Assembly: GCF_036178145.1 (NCBI RefSeq)
Contig: NZ_CP108067.1
Location: 8,447,001 to 8,511,000 of the forward strand
DNA from: Streptomyces sp. NBC_00273
GTDB lineage: Bacteria > Actinomycetota > Actinomycetes > Streptomycetales > Streptomycetaceae
Direction of reading: 5' to 3'
Length of the DNA: 64,000 nucleotides
The notes beneath the pieces were generated by a model. That model made no database searches. It saw only the letters and a program-made list of their open reading frames with translations, and was not told the origin of the DNA. This document shows, in pieces, positions 60,879-64,000 of this stretch (positions are counted from its first letter, which is position 1; every line of letters begins with the position of its first letter). The position numbers and the translations under genes are program-made.

Positions 60879-61379
60879 ATGAGCACCAAGCGAGTCCTGG
60901 TCGCCTACGGCACCAAGCACGGCGCCACCGCCGGCATCGCCGAACGGATCGGCGAGACCCTGCGCGAGGACGGTCTCGACGCCGTCGTGCTGCCCGCCGA
61001 GGAGGTCCACGACGTTCGCGCCTACGACGCCGTGGTCCTCGGCGGCTCCCTCTACGCCGGCCACTGGAGCAGCAAGGCCAAGCACTGTGCCGAACGCAAC
61101 GCCGACTCCCTGCGGCACCGGCCGGTGTGGATGTTCAGCAGCGGCCCGCTCGACCGCTCCGCCGAGGAACACGACATTCCCCCGGTCGCCGCGGTCGCCC
61201 GGGAGATGCAGTTGGTCGGAGCGCGCGAGCACGTGACCTTCGGCGGCAGCATCACGGCCCGCACCCCGGGCTTCCTCGCCGGGGCACTGACCCGCCAGGG
61301 CAAGGGCGGAGACTTCCGCAACCCCGAGCGGATCCGGAAGTGGGCCCACCACATCAGCGCCGAGCTCGTCACCGCCTGA
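60879..61379 (+). CDS. Flavodoxin-domain protein (HemG-like)
   Basis: The 166-aa protein has the FMN P-loop YGTKHGATAGIAERIGE, then YDAVVLGGSLYAGHW. Length and pattern match flavodoxin/HemG-like proteins. AAGGAG is 9 nt before ATG. A copy of the ADH-promoter motif (60800-60817) is upstream, so it likely shares regulation. Confidence 0.9.
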   Translation: MSTKRVLVAYGTKHGATAGIAERIGETLREDGLDAVVLPAEEVHDVRAYDAVVLGGSLYAGHWSSKAKHCAERNADSLRHRPVWMFSSGPLDRSAEEHDIPPVAAVAREMQLVGAREHVTFGGSITARTPGFLAGALTRQGKGGDFRNPERIRKWAHHISAELVTA

Positions 61380-61422
61380 AGGGACGGGCCCGGCTCGGCA
61401 CGGACCGGCACGGAGGCGCGCC

Positions 61423-62019
61423 ATGCACCGACGGAAGAGGGGGACGAGGGGCAACCCCCTCAGGCGTGCGGCCGACCGCACCCGGACCCGTATGCACGCC
61501 GCCTTCGCACTGACCTGCCTGCTGGCGGTCATCGCCGGCCTCGCCCTCGGGCGGGCCGTTTGGACGGACGGCCACCGTGCCGCTGAGGACACCGCGCGCC
61601 ACCGGCGCACCGTGACGGCGACCACGGTCGGCGGGACCACCCTCCGAGCCGGTGACCGGCCGAGCAGTCCGCCGCTCACCGTGGCCACCGCCACCTGGTA
61701 CTACCCCGCCCACCGCACGCACACGGAAGCCGTCCCCGTGCCGGCAGCGACCCGCAGCGGTGAAACGGTCCGCGTGTGGGTCGACGACGACGGCCGGGCG
61801 GCCACCGCGCCGCCCGACCGGGCCCACATCGCTCTGAACGCGGCGGCAGCCGGCGCCGGTGCGATGGCCGGGACCGTGCTCGTCGGCGGCGCCCTCGTCG
61901 CCGTGCGCCTGCGCATCGTGGACGCGCGCAGCGGACGGTCCTGGGAAACCGAATGGGCGGGCATCGAGCCCCTGTGGTCCGGCCGCCTGCGGCCCGGCCA
62001 GGGTGCCGGCGATGACTGA
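61423..62019 (+). CDS. Rv1733c-like membrane protein
   Basis: The 198-aa protein has two helices (AAFALTCLLAVIAGLALGRA and ALNAAAAGAGAMAGTVLVGG) with an extracytoplasmic domain between carrying ATWYYPAHRTHTEAVPVPA and GETVRVWVDDDGRA. This is the Rv1733c pattern, a DosR-regulon antigen of mycobacteria. Role unknown. It lies 43 bp after the flavodoxin gene. Confidence 0.85.
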   Translation: MHRRKRGTRGNPLRRAADRTRTRMHAAFALTCLLAVIAGLALGRAVWTDGHRAAEDTARHRRTVTATTVGGTTLRAGDRPSSPPLTVATATWYYPAHRTHTEAVPVPAATRSGETVRVWVDDDGRAATAPPDRAHIALNAAAAGAGAMAGTVLVGGALVAVRLRIVDARSGRSWETEWAGIEPLWSGRLRPGQGAGDD

Positions 62020-62060
62020 GACCTCGGGCGGGTCTCCCGCCGCGGGCCCAGACTGAAACC

Positions 62061-62978
62061 ATGCGCGACGGGCCGGTGATCGAGCTGACGGGGCTGACCA
62101 AGAGGTACGGACCCGTGAGGGGAATCGACCGCCTCAGCCTCACGGTGGCACCGGGCGAGGTGTTCGGCTTCCTCGGGCCGAACGGCGCGGGGAAGACGAC
62201 CACGCTGCGATGTCTCACCGGCCTGCTCCGGCCCAGCGGGGGACGGGTGCGGGTGCTCGGGCTGGACCCGATCGCCGACCACCGCCGCGTGACCCCGTAC
62301 CTGGGCTACCTGCCGGGTGAACTGCGCCTGTACCCGGAACTCTCCGGGTCGGAAACGCTCGACCTGCTGGCGGCGCTGCAAGGAGCTCCGGTGCCCCGTC
62401 GCAGCGAGCTGTGCGATCGGCTGGGGCTGACGCCCGCGGTCCTCACCCGCCCCGTCGGAGGTTACTCGCGGGGCATGAAGCAGAAGCTCGGGCTGGTGCA
62501 GGCGATGCAGCACGATCCGCACCTGATGGTGCTCGACGAACCGACCGAGGGGCTCGACCCGTTGGTCCAGGAGACGTTCTTCGCCCTGCTGGGCGAGGCG
62601 GCCGCAGCCGGACGCACCGTCCTGCTCTCCAGCCACGTCCTGCCGGAGGTGCAGCGTACGTGCGGGCGCGTGGCGATCATCCGGGACGGACGACTGGTCA
62701 CGGTCCAGAGCGTGGCCGGCCTGCGCGAGGCCCGTGCCCGACGGATCAGGCTGTCCTTCGCGGACGGGCGGGGGGCACGGCCACTGGGCGGCGCCGAGCG
62801 CTGGGCCCCGCACTGGCAGGGGGACCGGGTGGAGCTGCTCGTACCGCCGAGCGAGGTGGTGGGGGCCCTGCGCACCCTGCTCGCACTGGCGGTGGTCGAC
62901 ATCACGGTGGAGGAGGCCGGGCTGGACGAGGCCTTCATGGACCTGTACCGCGACGGTGACGGGCGGGAGGAGCCGTGA
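62061..62978 (+). CDS. ABC transporter ATP-binding protein
   Basis: The 305-aa protein has Walker A GPNGAGKTT, signature YSRGMKQKLGL, Walker B LMVLDEPTEGLD and switch His in LSSHVLPE. It matches drug or lipid export NBDs (CcmA type). The stop overlaps the permease GTG by 4 nt. Confidence 0.93.
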   Translation: MRDGPVIELTGLTKRYGPVRGIDRLSLTVAPGEVFGFLGPNGAGKTTTLRCLTGLLRPSGGRVRVLGLDPIADHRRVTPYLGYLPGELRLYPELSGSETLDLLAALQGAPVPRRSELCDRLGLTPAVLTRPVGGYSRGMKQKLGLVQAMQHDPHLMVLDEPTEGLDPLVQETFFALLGEAAAAGRTVLLSSHVLPEVQRTCGRVAIIRDGRLVTVQSVAGLREARARRIRLSFADGRGARPLGGAERWAPHWQGDRVELLVPPSEVVGALRTLLALAVVDITVEEAGLDEAFMDLYRDGDGREEP

Positions 62979-63796
62979 GACGGCGGTGGCCGCTGTTGTG
63001 GCTCGCCCTGTACCGGCGGCGCCGGATGCTGGTCGCCCTGCTCGTCGGCATGGTCGTCTTCGAGGCGCTTATCGTGGTGGTCGCCCATGCGATTCCTCCG
63101 GGGCAGCTCTTCTCGGCGGGCGGGAAGGGACCGCCCTCGGCCTACCGGGCGTTCAGCGGGTCCAGCGGTGACGTGTCGATCGCCAGCTACGCCGGGCTGC
63201 TGGGCGCCGGCCTCACGCACCCGTTCTGGATCGCCATGCAGCTCACCGCGATCGGTTCGCTCGCCGCGGCCGCCGTGGCGGCGGACGTGGAGTCCGGGAC
63301 CGTGGAGCTGGTGATGGTGCGGCCCGTCAGCCGGACCCGGCTGCTGACCGAACGGACCGCCGCCCTGGTGCTCGCGGCGTTGGCCCTGAACGCGGCTGCG
63401 ACCCTCACGGTGGCGGTGGGGGTGGCGCTGTCACCGGACATCCGCCGTGCGGTGCCGATCGGCGGGGTGTTCGCCGCAGGGGTCATGGGCCTCGGCTTCG
63501 CCCTGTGCCTGATCGGGCCGGCGATGGCCGTATCGGCCGGGGGACGACGACGGGCCCAGGTGATCGGCGCGACCATCGCGATCGGAGCCGTGGGATTCGC
63601 CGTCAACTTCATCGCGCTGGCGTGGGGGCCGGCGGCCCCGCTCAGGTTCCTCAGCCCGTTCCACTACTACGCCCCCGGCGACGCCCTGGCAGGAGGCGGC
63701 GTGCTCTGGCCCCAGCTCGGGATCCTGGTCGGCGTGGGGACGCTGGGCGTCCTGCTGGCCGATGTGCTGCTCCGGCGCCGCGATCTCGCGCCCTGA
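62975..63796 (+). CDS. ABC-2-type transporter permease
   Basis: The 273-aa protein has about six helices and the ABC-2 phrase DVESGTVELVMVRPVSRTRLL after the second helix region. It starts with GTG and forms an exporter with the preceding NBD. Substrate unknown. Confidence 0.9.
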   Translation: MRRRWPLLWLALYRRRRMLVALLVGMVVFEALIVVVAHAIPPGQLFSAGGKGPPSAYRAFSGSSGDVSIASYAGLLGAGLTHPFWIAMQLTAIGSLAAAAVAADVESGTVELVMVRPVSRTRLLTERTAALVLAALALNAAATLTVAVGVALSPDIRRAVPIGGVFAAGVMGLGFALCLIGPAMAVSAGGRRRAQVIGATIAIGAVGFAVNFIALAWGPAAPLRFLSPFHYYAPGDALAGGGVLWPQLGILVGVGTLGVLLADVLLRRRDLAP

Positions 63797-63874
63797 ACGG
63801 AGCCGCAACGAAGCGGAGCGCAACGAACCGCGTGCCAAGGGGGGCATCCGCCGCCTTCCCCGCCCCCGGACTCC

Positions 63875-64000
63875 CTACTCCCGGATCTCCAGTACCTCGG
63901 TCACCGGGCGGCGGGGCGTGGCGGGCCCTACGGGTCCGTAGCCGAGGCGGATGACCATCTGTACGTGTCCCATGGCCGCGACCGGATCACGGACCGTCCA
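63875..64000 (-). CDS. Acg-family nitroreductase, C-terminal end (partial)
   Basis: The last 41 residues run from the window edge to TAG 63875-63877: GHVQMVIRLGYGPVGPATPR and then RPVTEVLEIRE. This C-terminal pattern is typical of Acg/Rv2032-like nitroreductase proteins of DosR regulons. The start lies beyond the window, on the minus strand. Confidence 0.8.
   Translation of the reverse strand, partial: WTVRDPVAAMGHVQMVIRLGYGPVGPATPRRPVTEVLEIRE

Noticed and set aside
1..64000. CRISPR arrays, tRNA and rRNA genes, prophage
   Set aside because: No regularly spaced repeats, no cloverleaf or rRNA sequence, and no phage structural or integrase genes were recognised.

Overview
The window is very GC-rich DNA with strong third-position G/C bias, many GTG and one TTG start, and frequent 4-nt gene overlaps. 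Gene families include CbtAB, MoxR/VWA, BlaI-M56 pairs, SpoIIE phosphatase, radical copper oxidase and several LysR, MarR, DeoR and ArsR regulators. Together these point to a Streptomyces or close relative, probably chromosomal accessory or arm-type sequence. No rRNA, tRNA, CRISPR array, intact transposase or phage gene was seen.

Layout. 1-2.6 kb: end of an S4 RNA-binding protein, then a PTS-dependent dihydroxyacetone kinase operon (dhaK-dhaL-dhaM) on the minus strand. 2.6-4.3 kb: a gene-poor scar with remnants of an exonuclease, an FMN oxidoreductase and probably dhaK. 4.3-9.1 kb: a minus-strand cluster of an unknown 473-aa protein, a MoxR AAA+ ATPase, a metallopeptidase-like/VWA protein and an RNA 2',3'-cyclic phosphodiesterase. 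9.1-18.4 kb: transporters and regulators (MFS, LysR/EamA divergon, ArsR, riboswitch-controlled cbtB-cbtA, MFS, AlkB, VOC, MarR/DoxX divergon). 18.4-25.2 kb: secreted copper radical oxidase with two discoidin domains, GH15 glycosidase, PAS/GAF/SpoIIE phosphatase. 25-33 kb: MFS drug exporter, LysR, methyltransferase, esterase, and threonine catabolism (tdh-kbl) with a LysR. 33.3-37.1 kb: two adjacent peptidases (M4/M36-like and M28-like), both without a visible signal peptide. 37-40 kb: DeoR regulator divergent from an SIS-isomerase/class II aldolase operon. 40-45 kb: hypotheticals, DinB-like, acyl-CoA dehydrogenase, secreted sialidase-like protein. 45-51 kb: an envelope block (UppP, PAP2 phosphatase, TetR, DedA, then two tandem BlaI-M56 peptidase pairs and a MarR). 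51-53.4 kb: small membrane protein, FMN oxidoreductase and an ornithine cyclodeaminase remnant. 53.4-64 kb: a block resembling a dormancy/redox (DosR/OsdR-type) regulon: CBS protein, beta-CASP hydrolase, zinc alcohol dehydrogenase, HTH-PPOX fusion, HAD, GH65 phosphorylase, flavodoxin, Rv1733c-like membrane protein, ABC exporter and the end of an Acg-like nitroreductase.

The most coherent new hypotheses are: (i) the envelope block as an undecaprenyl-phosphate recycling and wall-stress module with duplicated BlaI-M56 sensors, one copy preceded by an iron-box-like site; (ii) the dormancy-type block containing a tightly coupled ADH/PPOX/HAD/GH65 operon and a shared promoter motif; (iii) the MoxR/metallo-VWA/unknown protein cluster beside an RNA-end enzyme; (iv) the leaderless peptidase pair. 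All functional claims rest on motif reading and family knowledge; no database search was run.
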